Translations under genes and position numbers: made by a program
In this document: positions 22,356 to 34,254 of the stretch, one piece after another
Layout: each line of letters starts with the position of its first letter
Numbering within the stretch: the stretch's first letter is position 1
Notes under the pieces: model-generated
Told to the model about the DNA's origin: nothing
Databases searched by the model: none
Seen by the model: the letters and a program-made list of their open reading frames with translations, nothing else
Source of the DNA: Isoetes taiwanensis
Taxonomy: Eukaryota > Streptophyta > Lycopodiopsida > Isoetales > Isoetaceae
Assembly: GCA_021234155.1 (NCBI GenBank)
Contig: JAJEKV010000382.1
Span: 185,880 to 249,879 of the forward strand
DNA length: 64,000 nt
Direction of reading: 5' to 3'

Positions 22356-24531
22356 ATCACTCCCGAGCAGTGGAGGCAATACTTGCAACGGTTATACGAC
22401 CCTCGTGGTGCACATGCGGCATTACCCCCGCAAAAAAGGCCCAATCTGGAAATCACAGATTCCGGACGCGGAACAAGGCTTCTACTGCCTTGCTAATGGG
22501 AAAGCCGGTTTGGATGGTATACTCAAGGTAATTGCTTAAGTGGTGGCCGTCCATCATACCAGTCTTCGCACCGCCTTGTTCAACAAGGCATTACGGGAAG
22601 GCTTTACCGCTCATGGACCAATGGCGAGTTGTTCCCATCTATAAAGGCGGGTGACAAAGACCTTTTGCCGGTAGTCTAGAACAATCATGGTCGGGATTCG
22701 GTGTTTGCAAAATTGTTTTGCATGGGATTCGTGGATAACAAAGTTAAAACAACACATCTTTGGCAGAGATACTTGGGCCCTCAAAGGCGGGATTCAGACC
22801 TCGGCGTCAATCATTGACCACATATTCACATTGCGAACTACGGTTGAAGCCAGCCAGAAGGCATTTGACAATGTAGGCTTCGGGAAAAACTATGGGCAAG
22901 ATTCGCGGCATAGGGGGTTTCGTAGATTTTGCGAGAATGCGATTAATGCGGGCTATATGAAAGATGCTTCGGGCCGTTTGCAGCCCGACAAACCAACCAT
23001 TTGATAGTAGTATCGGGGTTCGTCAAGGATGTTCTCTCTTCCCAACATTGTTTGGGCTTTACATTGATCAATTGGAGAGCCTGGCTGCGATAATAGGGGC
23101 GATGGGGCTCACCTTCTCTTTTGATCATCAAGCGGTTAATATATCGTGGATGATGTGGACCTCTAACTTACACACCAGCAGACATGCAACGCGACATCTC
23201 GATGCCCTAGACACATTCTCGCCAAGCGGTTCGATTATGCACGTCAACGGCCAAGACTAAGGTGGTTTTCATATCATCTTCGCGCCGTCGAGGATCCCCT
23301 CCCCGATTCTCGAGGGCAAAATGTGGAAGTAGCATCCACATACAAATATTTGGAAGTGGAGTTTCCTTCTACTATGCCAGGACACATCCACCTGACTCAC
23401 GAAGTTACGGCTGGGCTGGAAGGCACTATATGCAATGCAAAACAATAGTCATAGAGTGGAGTTGTATGATTGGGCCCATCGATCACACCTTTCAAGGTCT
23501 TAGTGGAGCCTGTCCTTTTTATAAGGGTTGAAGTATGGGGCCCAATCATTATCCTAAGCTACTTGGAATGACTTGGAGGCAGTCGCGAGAAAGCCTTCTT
23601 GGTACGAGCACTAGGGGTGAAGTCCACAGTCCCATATCAAATTCTACCTGCAGGAGGCGTGGATTCTTGCCTCTTTGAGGAGGTGGCCCAAAACCGCCAC
23701 ATTGTCTATTTTGAAGATGGTCAATATGGACGCATGCTGCGTCTCCCTAAACTAGCTTATATCATGGCAATGGGGTTGGCCTCAAGGCACGCTGGTGAAA
23801 AAAGAGAGCTCAATGGTTGGCGGATGGAATGTGCAGATAATGCGAGGTGCATACGATGTGCAAACAGAGGCGTATCGGTCGCACCATAGCTTGAGGCAAT
23901 ATCTTGGACGCTTGCTTCCTCATCAATTGGGATGCCAACGCCCTTGAACAGTCAAGACGCACACTACCGGCCCACATAAATCCCACATTGGGCGAGGCCC
24001 GCAATGCTACCCGCACCCACTTTGCCCATGAAAAAAGCGTAGACTCATTGCCTCCATTCTCCGGGGGCACATCACCAATTGAGACAGGAGATGGATTGGT
24101 GAGCCATGTCGGGGCGGGCTGGTCAATCTTGCCAAATGGGAGTCATTGAGGATGAATCTCATACCCTTCAAAGTTGCCCAAAGATATGATCAAATCCGGA
24201 CGGCGCTATCCGAGTTGGTTATGCTGGCTAGCCGCTACATGTGACATTGAGCACAAAGATCCCGTCACAGTGCTAGGATCATACCTTAGAGGAGGTCATG
24301 GACATGCGAGATCAGCCTATGTCCGGCACGCGTCTTGACATGTATATATACATTTATTTCATGATGATGTATACTTGTGCCGGTTTGACAAAGATTCTTA
24401 TTCGCCCACGGTTTTTCCCTCGAAAACGCCGGGCTGAGGTTTTTAAATGGACAGTAATAAGTTTGCTGCACTCAAATGAGGTCCCATAGGCGATTGGTCT
24501 CAATGGGCGATAAAAACCATTCTTATTTTTA
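22356..24531 (+). pseudogene. LINE insertion 1, reverse transcriptase remnant
   Basis: Inserted between ATGCTAGTAT and TATAATTTGT of the duplicated block (empty site near 28460). Readable RT pieces: KAFDNV near 22861, SSIGVRQGCS with GLYIDQLESL near 23010-23080, and a broken YADD motif near 23141-23160 reading TATCGTGGATGATGTGG, where TATGCTGATGATGTGG is expected. A C-terminal cysteine/histidine region is near 24140. It ends with a 3' tail of ATTCTT-type repeats. Frames break constantly and CAG/CTG triplets are scarce, so consensus error probably adds to real decay. Mobile by target-primed reverse transcription when intact. Confidence 0.75.
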
Positions 24532-24571
24532 TTCTTATTCTTATTCTATAATTTGTAAGTTATATGCTAGT

Positions 24572-25137
24572 GCGGGGCCCTGGCTCTACTGCGTTTAATG
24601 CCCCTGAAAAAGCGCCGGACTCACAACCCTCCATTCATACGGTGCCCACCATCGCCTTGATCGAGGCGGGCGGTGGATTGGGGGAGCCCCGCGGGACAAG
24701 CTCTGTCGATCTTTGCCAAAGCGGGTGCCATTGAGGATGAGTCTCACACTTTCGAGTTGCCCGTTCGATCGGATCCGGGCGATATGGCTCCTAGAATGCG
24801 GCCGGACTTGCCCTTACATTTGCTTGATGAACACACCGCGGTCGATGCGTAAAACAGGGGTCATACAAACAGAGATTTCGGATCCTGCGAGAGTCACCTT
24901 TTGCCCCTTTGCCGCTCGTGAGAGGCGACTTTGAGACAAATTGCATATTTGATATATATTTGGGTGTTTCTCGCATTTTGTATGTTATTTTGTCGGTGAG
25001 GTTGATTTCGCCACAGTTTTTCCCTCGAAAATTGGCCGGGTTTTTTTTTAATCCGAGGCAAATAATCCGCTTTGCGTTTTTTATTGGGTCCCATAGACCG
25101 ATTGGTCTCCGTGGACGATAAAAGTACCTTCCTTCCT
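24572..25137 (+). mobile_element. LINE insertion 2, 3' fragment
   Basis: A 5'-truncated LINE end inserted between ATATGCTAGT and TATTATTTTA (empty site near 28505). It contains GCCATTGAGGATGAGTCTCA, which encodes the C-terminal AIEDESH segment, and shares its last about 120 bases with insertion 1 (CCCATAG(A/G)C(C)GATTGGTCTC, then CGATAAAA). The tail is (CTTC)n. Confidence 0.75.
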
Positions 25138-25930
25138 TCCTTCCTTCTATTATTTTAATGGTCTGTGTGTATGGTTTTCCAATTTATGTGGCACTATATC
25201 TTTTCCAATGGTAATTGCTCTGCAATTTTATGATGTCCAACCATATATGAAGCTATATCAAACAAATCAAAAACCCAGGGATTTGAACCCTCACTTAAGA
25301 TAATTACCCACAAATAACAAGAGTAAAAAACACTAACTAGCTTGAACAGAATAAACAGGAGTATTTGGATCAGTTATAAAACAACAAATATTTCAATGTT
25401 GGACTAGTTCATGGCAGTTCAAACATGGTTCATGTGCATAGCTACTGACATGAAATAATTGCAGGAAAAAGAGGGAGCACCACCTTTTGGAAAAGTATAA
25501 CTCCCGAAGAGGAACAATTTATCACAACCAGCAACCCTTCATCTTCATTTAATAGACGGTCTTCCAGGTTCTTCATATTTGAGAGTACTTAGACTCCATT
25601 TGCAAGCACATTCATTTTCCTAGCATAATAATGCTATATATTGCCATATAGTCAGTTTATGTCGTGGGAATGTTAATGTAGCTAAACAACAAATAAGTTC
25701 GCAAAATATTGAGGTGGCTACACAAAGCATAAAAATGAATCTGATGAAGATGAGGTGAGTGTGGGAATTTACAACTTTTCCAAGGATTCCAGTGGGGCAG
25801 TCAATCAATGCACCCCTTCATATCTGGCACTCTAAAACTATTTAGGGGGTTGGTATGAGTCCAAACTTTTGTATCCTCGTAATCAAAATAGAAAGGCTGG
25901 TTTATAATTTTATCTTGTGCTGGTTCCAAT
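25138..25930. repeat. Direct duplication, copy 1 part 2
   Basis: Matches 28510-29252 with very few differences. No gene recognised. The match stops at TCCTCGTAA, where the sister copy carries the tail of the LINE at 29253. Confidence 0.85.
25271..25300 (-). other. tRNA-like B-box motif
   Basis: On the minus strand GAGGGTTCAAATCCCTGGG contains a consensus pol III B box (GGTTCAAATCC). The sister copy is at about 28640-28670. No tRNA cloverleaf is apparent, so a decayed SINE or tRNA relic is more likely than a gene. Confidence 0.4.
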
Positions 25931-27290
25931 GCCCATTCAAAGAGCTGATAACAGTCATATTACTTCAGCGACTTCTCGAAAAGGACAAAAAGTAGAAAAA
26001 AATCATGAGTTACCTGACTTCATGATGCTGCATTTTGAGGATTACAATCAGGAGAAATGTGAATGTTCTGTGTGTAGCTTTTGAGCAGAAAGTGCACAAA
26101 CAAGGACCTATATAGAAACAAATAAAGAAAAATTATCAAGGCAGATTAATTAAACATGCTACTTTGACCTACTTAGACCATGCATATGACAGAAAAAATA
26201 TACGGTGAGTATTTAAGCATGTAGAAGAGGCCCATATGTTGCAGGGTCATAACATGTATCTTTATAGAAGCTAAAGGATGATCATTCATGAACCGCAACC
26301 AAGTTACTAAAGCCATAAATGAAACTGTAAAAGACAAGATGTGCCTTAGCCATATTTTCGTGGATGACTGTATCACTTAAAATTTCGTGATGATTCCTCC
26401 AGATTTTTAGTGAAACAAGTGTAAAAACATTTTATGACCGGGAGATAATGTCGATGCAAAACCCTCCTAATAAAGCGCATAACATGCACCAAAACAAACC
26501 CTGAATAGAGGCATTTTCTTCCTTTAATTTTTCTTTTTGCTTCTTCAAAAGCTCTGCATCAGATTAAAAACATACCCAAAGCGATAAATCATAATATTTA
26601 TAGATGATAATATACCAATAGATTGCATTGACTATGACTCTACTGGAGTCATGCCATCAAGCATGAACCATTGCCATCATTCAAGCTGCCATCTTCTGCT
26701 AAAGTTACTACTGTTGCAAGATCAACACGAAGGACACAAAAAATGAAAGACATAATCAGCAAATATGCATATGAACCTTAGTTTTAGATTCATAGTATAC
26801 AAAAGAAAAGCAGGAAAGGACTTGCAAGATCCAAAACAAAGACAATTATATTTCTCGCTTAAAAACGTGTCCATATACCTTTATACTAATCGAAATAGAA
26901 ATCCCTAAAATTTCGTTGCCAATACCTTCTGCTTCTATGTTTCAAACATCATCATAATCCTGCCTATAAAAGAAGAACCTCCAAACATGTTGCTTACCAT
27001 AGTTCGATTTGTGAAATGTTGCTAGAGTGGCCAAGAGATCACAAGATCAAACTCCAGATTTTTGGACTCTAGACCACCAGATCGACCCTCTAAGCCAATT
27101 CTTGCATTTGCATTCCCATCCAGAGACTGCTAGACTGATTTGCAAAAGGCCATTTTCTTCGAAGCTCCATTGAGTATGAGTATGATCCATGAGTACAAAT
27201 ATGATCTTAATGAGTATTCAGCTCTTCCATGGTATGATTCGCCATTCTGGAGCTCCCAGTGAGTTTGCCTAGAGATAGACATGTATGCCA
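25931..27290. other. AT-rich single-copy sequence
   Basis: I see no gene, repeat copy or transposon end here. Short frames (for example 26173-26376, minus) lack recognisable motifs. Confidence 0.5.
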
Positions 27291-27591
27291 ACGAACACAA
27301 GTCATGCACCATTTGCCAGAAAGAAAAATAAGCAAACGGATACCTACATTTGATATTACAGAGTACGTTCTTGATCTGAGCTATACTACATTCCTTCAGT
27401 ATGCCGCCATCTTCTCTGGTCGTCTGATGCTTCATCATGGAAACTATTCAGTTAGGGTTCCCTCTGGCAAGCCCGAGCATAAGCAAACTCCATCAATCCA
27501 TTACCACAGAAGATTTTAGGGCCATAGAGATAGATTTTTGAGGTATTCGACTTACCTCCACAAAACTCCATTGAAACCAATGCCCACTTTT
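27291..27591 (-). pseudogene. AlaRS-linked block, truncated
   Basis: Matches 46391-46545 joined to 49260-49402, that is, the same block without the pogo-like element. At 27540-27588 it keeps the end of an AlaRS exon (EFCG) and its GTAAGTCG donor on the minus strand. The exon is cut at CCCACTTTTT, where it fuses to the copia gag zinc-knuckle sequence. Confidence 0.7.
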
Positions 27592-29252
27592 TACAATATT
27601 CGCAAAAATAGAGTGATTTCTCTTGGGAGGAGGACTACGACCATAGCCAGGGCCACGGCCGCGTCCACGCCCATGACCAGAACGACCAGCATGCTCATCA
27701 GCATAATTAGCCTGATCATCATCACGAGATCGTTTAGAATGAACCATAAGAGCTCTTTCTGTCTGATCATTGGAATATTTTTGAAGTTTGATAGCTTCAT
27801 CTTTCAATGAAATATGAACACGATCTAGAGTGAGGTTGGCTTTGTTGAGTAAAACTGTACGAACAACCTTGAATGCTTCTGGCAAAGTTTCTAGGAGCGC
27901 AACAATTTGTTATTGAGGTGGCATGATCTCACCAGCAATAGACAAGCCATCTACAAGAGTCTTAAACTTATCAAAGTGAAGGTCAAAAGAATCTGTGAGG
28001 ATACAACGAAGATTGGCAATATCATTGCGAAGACTATAAATCTCATATACAGTCTTTTGCTCATAAACTTTGTCAAGGTAACTCCAAACCTCAGCAAAGG
28101 TTTGAGATCCCTAACATCCATCAGTATGGATTCTTTGAGTGCATAGAGTATCAAAGAACGTGCCACTTTATCTTTTTCTCCCAGTCAGCCCACAAGTCGA
28201 ATACCCCTTTGGTTATCCTACAAGTCGAGTTACACACCCCAAAAAAAAAAAAAAAAAAAAACTTTTGAAGAATTCCAATATACAAGCATTGGGATTTTTT
28301 AAATCATAGATTTATTGCACAACACAGTCGAATAAGTGTCAAGGTTCAGTGTTACTGTGTAGGATTCATATTTCGGTTCTAAAGGTTTATACTTATGTTA
28401 ATACAAATTTGCTTGGCTAATAGGACTTTTTTCCGTGATGTTTTTATACTTATGCGAGTATGGCTTTTTTTCTATAATTTGTATAGTTATATGCTAGTAT
28501 GGTTTTTTTTCTCTATTATTTTAATGGTCTGTGTGTATGGTTTTCTGATTTATGTGGCACTATGTCTTTTCCAATGGTAATTGCTCTGCAATTTTATGAT
28601 GTCCAACCATATACGAAGCTATATCAAACAAATCAGAGACCCAGGGATTTGAACCCTCACTTAAGATAATTACCCACAAATAACAAGAGTAAAAAACACT
28701 AACTAGCTTGAACAGAATAAACAGGAGTATTTGGATCAGTTATAAAACAGCAAATATTTCAATGTTGGACTAGTTCATGGCAGCTCAAACATGGTTCATG
28801 TGCATAGCTACTGACATGAAATAATTGCAGGAAAAAGAGGGAGCACCACCTTTTCGAAAAGTATAACTCCCGAAGAGGAACAATTTATCACAACCAGCAA
28901 CCCTTCATCTTCATTCAATAATGGTCTTCCAGGTTCTTCATATTTGAGAGTACTTAGACTCCATTTGCAAGCACATTCATTTTCCTAGCACAATAATGCT
29001 ATATATTACCATATAGTCAGTTTATGTCATGGGAATGTTAATGTAGCTAAACAACAAATAAGTTCGCAAAATATTGAGGTGGCTACGCAAAGCATAAAAA
29101 TGAATCTGATGAAGATGAGGTCAGTGTGGGAATTTACAACTTTCCGAAGGATGCCAGTGGGGCAGTCAATCATGCATCCCTTCATATCTGGCACTCTAAA
29201 ACTATTTAGGGGGTTGGTATAAGTCCAAACTTTTGTATCCTCGTAACTAAAA
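27592..29252 (-). repeat. Direct duplication, copy 2, with copia gag fragment
   Basis: 27592-28197 carries copia gag on the minus strand (truncated zinc knuckle CEYCKK, a Gly/Arg-rich stretch, SFDLHFDKFK, ILYALKES). Two frameshifts are visible (near 27910 and 28095). The rest matches 22075-22335 plus 25138-25910 with neither LINE insertion, so it is the empty-site reference for both. A pol III B-box-like motif lies at about 28640-28670. Confidence 0.85.
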
Positions 29253-31239
29253 TATTTATTTATTTATTTATTTATTTATCTGGCTCTTTTTGGGCCCTGA
29301 GAGGCCATGGAGCCTGTATACATTGTCATTTACATTTCAGTATAAGGGAACGGTGAGAGTCAACCGCCGTTATGTATTGCCCCACAACCATGTGTGGTAG
29401 TAAACAAAGAACGAAAATCTGTGATTGCAACGTTGAATCTGTTTCTAATGTCTGTGTAAGCTGTACATGATGTGAATACATGACTCTCATCTTCTATTTT
29501 GTGCATACTACATAGCTTGCATATTCTCTCTTCCACTGGTGTCTTCCGCCAACGCCCTACTTCCAATTCCAACCTATGTGAGGTTGTTCTGTAGCGGGCC
29601 ATCAACTGCTTTAAGGATCTGGGGATGTTTGCATTCGAGTATTCCTGGCTCTTGTATTCACCCAATTGGTTAACCTGTTCTTTATAATGGATCATCCCGC
29701 TACCTGGATTTGCCCATAAATGCTCAATGGCAAGCTTCTCCAATAAGGAGCGCGCGTCATCCTTGTTATGCGGCCAGTTTAGCTCATTGATGCCCCATTT
29801 TCTAGCCCATCTTTTCAAGTCATTTAACCAACCTGGATCTGAATGTGCCAATGCCAAATGCGCCAGCATATGCTCCGGTTGTTCTGCTAGCCTATTCATA
29901 TAGTTTATGGATTGAAACAATGCTTCCAATTCCAGAGGGAACATACCTGATTCAGCCAGCATGATTGCATATGGAATTTGGTTTTTAATACCCATCTCAT
30001 ATCTCAGGAAAGTACGCTGGATCTGCTCAACTTGGTTCCATAGCTTTGTCGAGATACTCGGTCCCCAAATTGGCACGCCATATAAGACCACCGACTGTAC
30101 CAATGTTTTGAACAAGATTCTCTTGAGCCCCCAATCATGTAGAGCAGCCTTAGAGCACTTGGCCAGCATGCTATAGAGCGCCTATTTGCCCCCTGCCACC
30201 CGCCTGCTGACACATGCTTTCCAGTTATAATTGGAACTAAAGTCAATTCCCAAATATTTGTAACTGTCTACAGTTTCCAACTCTTTCTCTTTATATGAGA
30301 ACTCTGGCCTGTCTCGCGTCCCGAAGATCATAATCTTCGTTTTTGTGATGTGAACTTCCATGCCTTTTGCATCACAGAAAGAGCTCAGGATATCTAGGTG
30401 ACTCTACAGCACGCTTCTCTTGCTAGCCATCATAACTACATCATCAGCATATAAGAGTAACTGGATTATCAAAGTACCTAGAGTAGTGCCCAGCAAAGAA
30501 CGAGATCTCAACCATTCATCTAGTTCGTCAATGAACAAGACGAACAGAGTCGGAGAGAGCGGACACCCTGGCGTACGCCAATAGTGCTTCTAATGGTGAA
30601 ATCATGCCCTAACTTTATGAGCACCTCTGAGTAAAGCTGAGACACTGCCCCTCTAATCTCACTTGGAACCCCAATTCGATCCATTCTTGCGCCCAGCTCT
30701 TTTCTGGACACTGAATCAAAGGCTTTCGTGAAATCTATGAAAGCTACATACAGGGCGTCTGTTCGGTGCTCTTGCTTTCTCAATCAAAACCCATAGCACC
30801 AATGCATGATCCAAAGTATTATGATCTTTTCTAAAACCAGCCTGGAAATCTGAACGTTTACTATGCAATTCAGCCCAAGAACTCGATTTACCCTCCAAAA
30901 GCGAGCCTAGGATTTTTGAAAACACACTTCCTATCAAAATTGTTCTATAATTTCTTGCAATTCTCTTATCCCTTGATTTGTGAATGGGATGTACCCTGTA
31001 GTTAAACGGCAAACCATCTCTGACACATTGATTTAGCAGGCGTGTAAGGACCATCAATGTTTTTCGGCCACCCCATTTAAACAGTTCTACGCAAAGGCCT
31101 TCGGTATCCTGTGCTTTGTGATTGGCCATGTCTGCAATTGTCTCCTGTACCTCGTCCTCTGAGAATATGTTTCGATTCTGTCTTTTTCATAAATATCTTT
31201 GACCAATTTGGCCAGAGATTCTAAACTTAAGTTTGTGCT
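29253..31239 (-). pseudogene. LINE with reverse transcriptase, decayed
   Basis: Minus strand, 5'-truncated, ending in an (ATAA)n tail at 29253-29280. RT motifs in order: FQAGFRKDHNTLDH (30850 region), VAFIDFTKAFDSVSR (motif A), STIGVRQG (motif B), LLLYADDVVM (YADD at 30440-30451), then a 269-codon open C-terminal frame (30169-29360) with SVVLYGVPIWG and a zinc-knuckle-like CKLC...ESHVFTSC. Breaks: a frameshift near 30781, a lost G in the VRQG(C)P run near 30580, and a stop soon after YADD (GTGCTGTAG). Plant L1-type architecture. It interrupts a copy of the AlaRS block, and empty sequence is present at 49510-49530. No endonuclease domain is left. Confidence 0.88.
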
Positions 31240-32541
31240 TATCTGGTTGGTGGGAGCTTGATATCAATGCATCTGGGACAAACCTCGCCAAACACAAATC
31301 TTAAACCCAATATCTGTTTAGCATCTTCAAGACTTGCTTCCTTTGCATATATTGGAAGCTCATCCTTGATATGCTTAACAACAATAGACTCCATTCTGCT
31401 CAAATCCTTAGGATCAATAGGTTTGCCTATCATTCAGAAACCATATAAGCATCATATATCATTCAGAAACCATATAAGCATCATAAAAAGCCTCAATCTC
31501 ACAGGATGCGAGAAGTCAAGTCGAAGCTTATTTGGGGCAACATATCTGGGGCAACAGATGATCCCTTCTGATCGACATGGTCGCAGAGAACCTCCTGCAT
31601 TATGCAGTCAAAAAATCATGCTTCGCATATCAGCCCTGTGCATGAGTCATGTAAAGGGAGAGTCATGAATCAACCTAAATCATGAATCAACCTAAATCAT
31701 GAATCAACCTAAATCAAGATTGTTAATCTCAGGCATACAAGTTGCTTCTCAACTTATTGCTCCTCATGCTAAAAAAGAATCAACTGGGTAACTCATCACC
31801 TTAGCAATAACTTCATTTCCAACATGAATCTGCTCATTTAAATCAAATAGTGCTCCTATGTGCAAGATGTACCCCGTAGATTTGCGTATTCTTTACTTCA
31901 AACGTTGCATTTGAAATCAACAATGCTCCACTGTCAATCTGTAAGCATACGAGGCACACACAAAGAATAAGAATGTTGTATAAAATACATTTTGACATCT
32001 AGGTTCCGAAAAGCATAGCATCTTCGGACCCAAGGTAAAAGAATGGAACGCTTAGGAATGCCTCATGGGACACAGGTGAAGATGAACTAAAAAGAAAATA
32101 TATTCTTCAACCTGATGATACCCGATACGACAAAATCACAAAATCATCATATTATGAATCATTGATTAAAGAACTTCTAGCACGATCTTTAGCCTGATAC
32201 CAGTAGGTCAAAATCTGGTTACCTGACCTTCTTATTCTGCGTAGAAGCTGGTGCTTGCCATGACCAACCCCACTTCATCAACAGCTGAAACAAAGCTTTT
32301 AAAAACCTTCAGCCGTATAGATAGCCTTCAAACTCATCTTGTGATCCTGCATTGACAGCTTGCCCCTATTACTCTGATACTCTTTATACATTTCTTAAAG
32401 ACCACCTTTTATAGGGCTTAAACCCAAACCTTGTCCAATATGTATTTGTATTGATCATCCGTTGGTTTTATACCCAGCTTTTGTAATTTAGAAATTGCTT
32501 CCGCGTTCAATACTAAAAGACCTCCACTAGACAGCACAAAC
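31240..32541 (-). pseudogene. Alanyl-tRNA synthetase exon fragments, copy b
   Basis: Exons on the minus strand in AlaRS order: 32541-32440 (TDDQYKYILDK); 32282-32223 (GLVMASTSFYAE, then TAA in place of the FYAEQ glutamine); 31938-31800 (SNATFEVKNTQ, LHIGALFDL, with a frame-breaking loss in a G-run); about 31604-31510 (EVL-DHVDQKGSSVAPD); about 31430-31284 ([20 protein letters not shown] and [14 protein letters not shown], ending GGCGAG|GTTTGT). The exon with the editing-site HTCTH is missing; a 17-base triplication stands in its place (31664-31714). The final exon was separated by the LINE at 29253-31239. Non-functional. Confidence 0.85.
31664..31714. repeat. 17-bp unit repeated three times
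   Basis: CATGAATCAACCTAAAT occurs three times head to tail. It replaces the AlaRS exon kept at 8071-8142, 39707-39778 and 49938-50009. Confidence 0.95.
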
Positions 32542-32799
32542 AAATGTAAGCATCAATGACCAATGCCGTATTCACTGGACTTCTGGCTTAGATCCGTGGA
32601 AAGGGAGGGAAGAAGGGTTCTCCATTGGTTTGCATATGCTTGGATCACCTTGTGCTTTGTTGTACATAGCTCCACTTCTATGTATACCAATTTGTCACCC
32701 CTTGCATGCTCCTGGTCTCAATTACTAAACTTTGCCTAAGTGTGTGAAATTGGTATTTGACTTCTACGTCGTTGCACATGAGATTTGTGCCGAAGAGCT

Positions 32800-34254
32800 C
32801 CTTTGAGGGCCTTCAATTATTTTCCGCCCTTGTTCCTGCATCTTATCAATATAAGCTTTAACAAGGGCGAAGAATGCTGACATGCCAACTACTTATAGTA
32901 TTTTAGGTCAGTGTAGAAATGGTGGTTTCTTCTTGATCAAGCTGGCATTATAGACTAGATAATAGAGTGTTTAGGATTATCTCTCATGGTTTATACTTGT
33001 AGATACATGGAATTGCATGATTGTATTACAGAGCAAGAAGCAAAACTATTTTTACCCACTATTTAATGGCTATTGGTAGGGGACTTGTTATCTCACTGTG
33101 TTTTTTCCTTTTATTTTCCTGTAGAATGGATTGCATATTTGTATGACAGCTAAAGAAACAAAGATACAGGTAACGGTCTCTCATTTTGCTAATGATTATC
33201 TTCGTAGGCCATCTTCACCGCAAAGCAAATGGAACAACAGGGTTTTAAAATACCATGGCTTCATAGAGCTCTACACACTATGATGTAGTTTAGTAATGTA
33301 TCAGCATGAAACGGGTATATTCGAATTGTAAGTGGGCTGATCATTTGTCTATATTATATGTTTGGATTTCATCCTTTAAATGCTTCTCACGTGCTAAGAT
33401 GTGAAAAAAACTGACTCATACATACAGCAGGTGAAAGAACTTCTAGCTCTAATTTATTTTGTGCAAATATATGGAGAGGCATACATCCTGATCAAGTTAC
33501 ACTTCTGCATATTGTGAAAGCATGTGCTAAGCTCTAGAACAATTACTCACAAGATTTTGAAAAGTAAAACTTCAATTATAGCAGTGTAGAGGAGAGAAGC
33601 AAATAAGTGAACACATAGTAGCTGAATGAAAATGCATTTATTGTTGCAAATCAGTAGTTGTGGTTGCGCAAGAGATATTCCATGAGTAGATCCCCTCCAT
33701 CAAGCTCCTGCAGAACCTTGCAATCACATATTACCATATGGAGCAGCTTGTTATATTCAAGGGGGATTCACCATTTTTTACGTACAAACTATGTGCATGC
33801 ATGGGACGGGGGTTTTTCGACCTATTTTCGTACATATATGGTCGGTTTTTTTTTTTGGTGGGGTTATGGGGGGGTCCCTTTTTGGTATTTTTTGCACTAG
33901 CTTAGGCAAATTTTATATGGAAGGGATTAAAATTCATTATTAAAAATCTATGTATGACGAAGTTTTTTGCCACCCCTTGAATGCAGATGGCATACCCCCT
34001 ATACTTGAGTGAATCCCCCTTGGTTATACTTCTGCCAAATGCTTGTAGCTGCAACTGTCTTATTTAGCAAATCTTTCATTTCGTGTGAAGGATTTAAATG
34101 GTGGCATTTGGCATATTTCGTCCCCTCTATGTACTACAATCATCATGTTCTAAGATACACTTCTCAGACTTGACAAACTATCAAAGGCATTGCATGCCAC
34201 TTCTAGAAGCTTTGGTCCCATACAAATTTTATCGCAATGATGTCTTTGTTAGGA
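32800..34254. repeat. Direct duplicate of 36650-37998
   Basis: Same orientation and almost the same sequence as 36650-37998, including the conserved exon-like frame (33000-33284), the empty Helitron site (about 33350) and the MITE-like element (33754-34026). The left junction is near CCTTCA shared by both parents; the right junction is at 34250-34255. Confidence 0.9.
33754..34026. mobile_element. MITE-like element, second copy
   Basis: Starts TTATATTCAAGGGGGATTCAC and ends GTGAATCCCCCTTGGTTATA; TTATA is repeated at both ends. Contains G- and T-runs. No coding potential. Confidence 0.65.

Noticed and set aside
25271-25300. Functional tRNA gene
   Set aside because: Only a B-box-like motif; no acceptor stem or D-arm could be paired.
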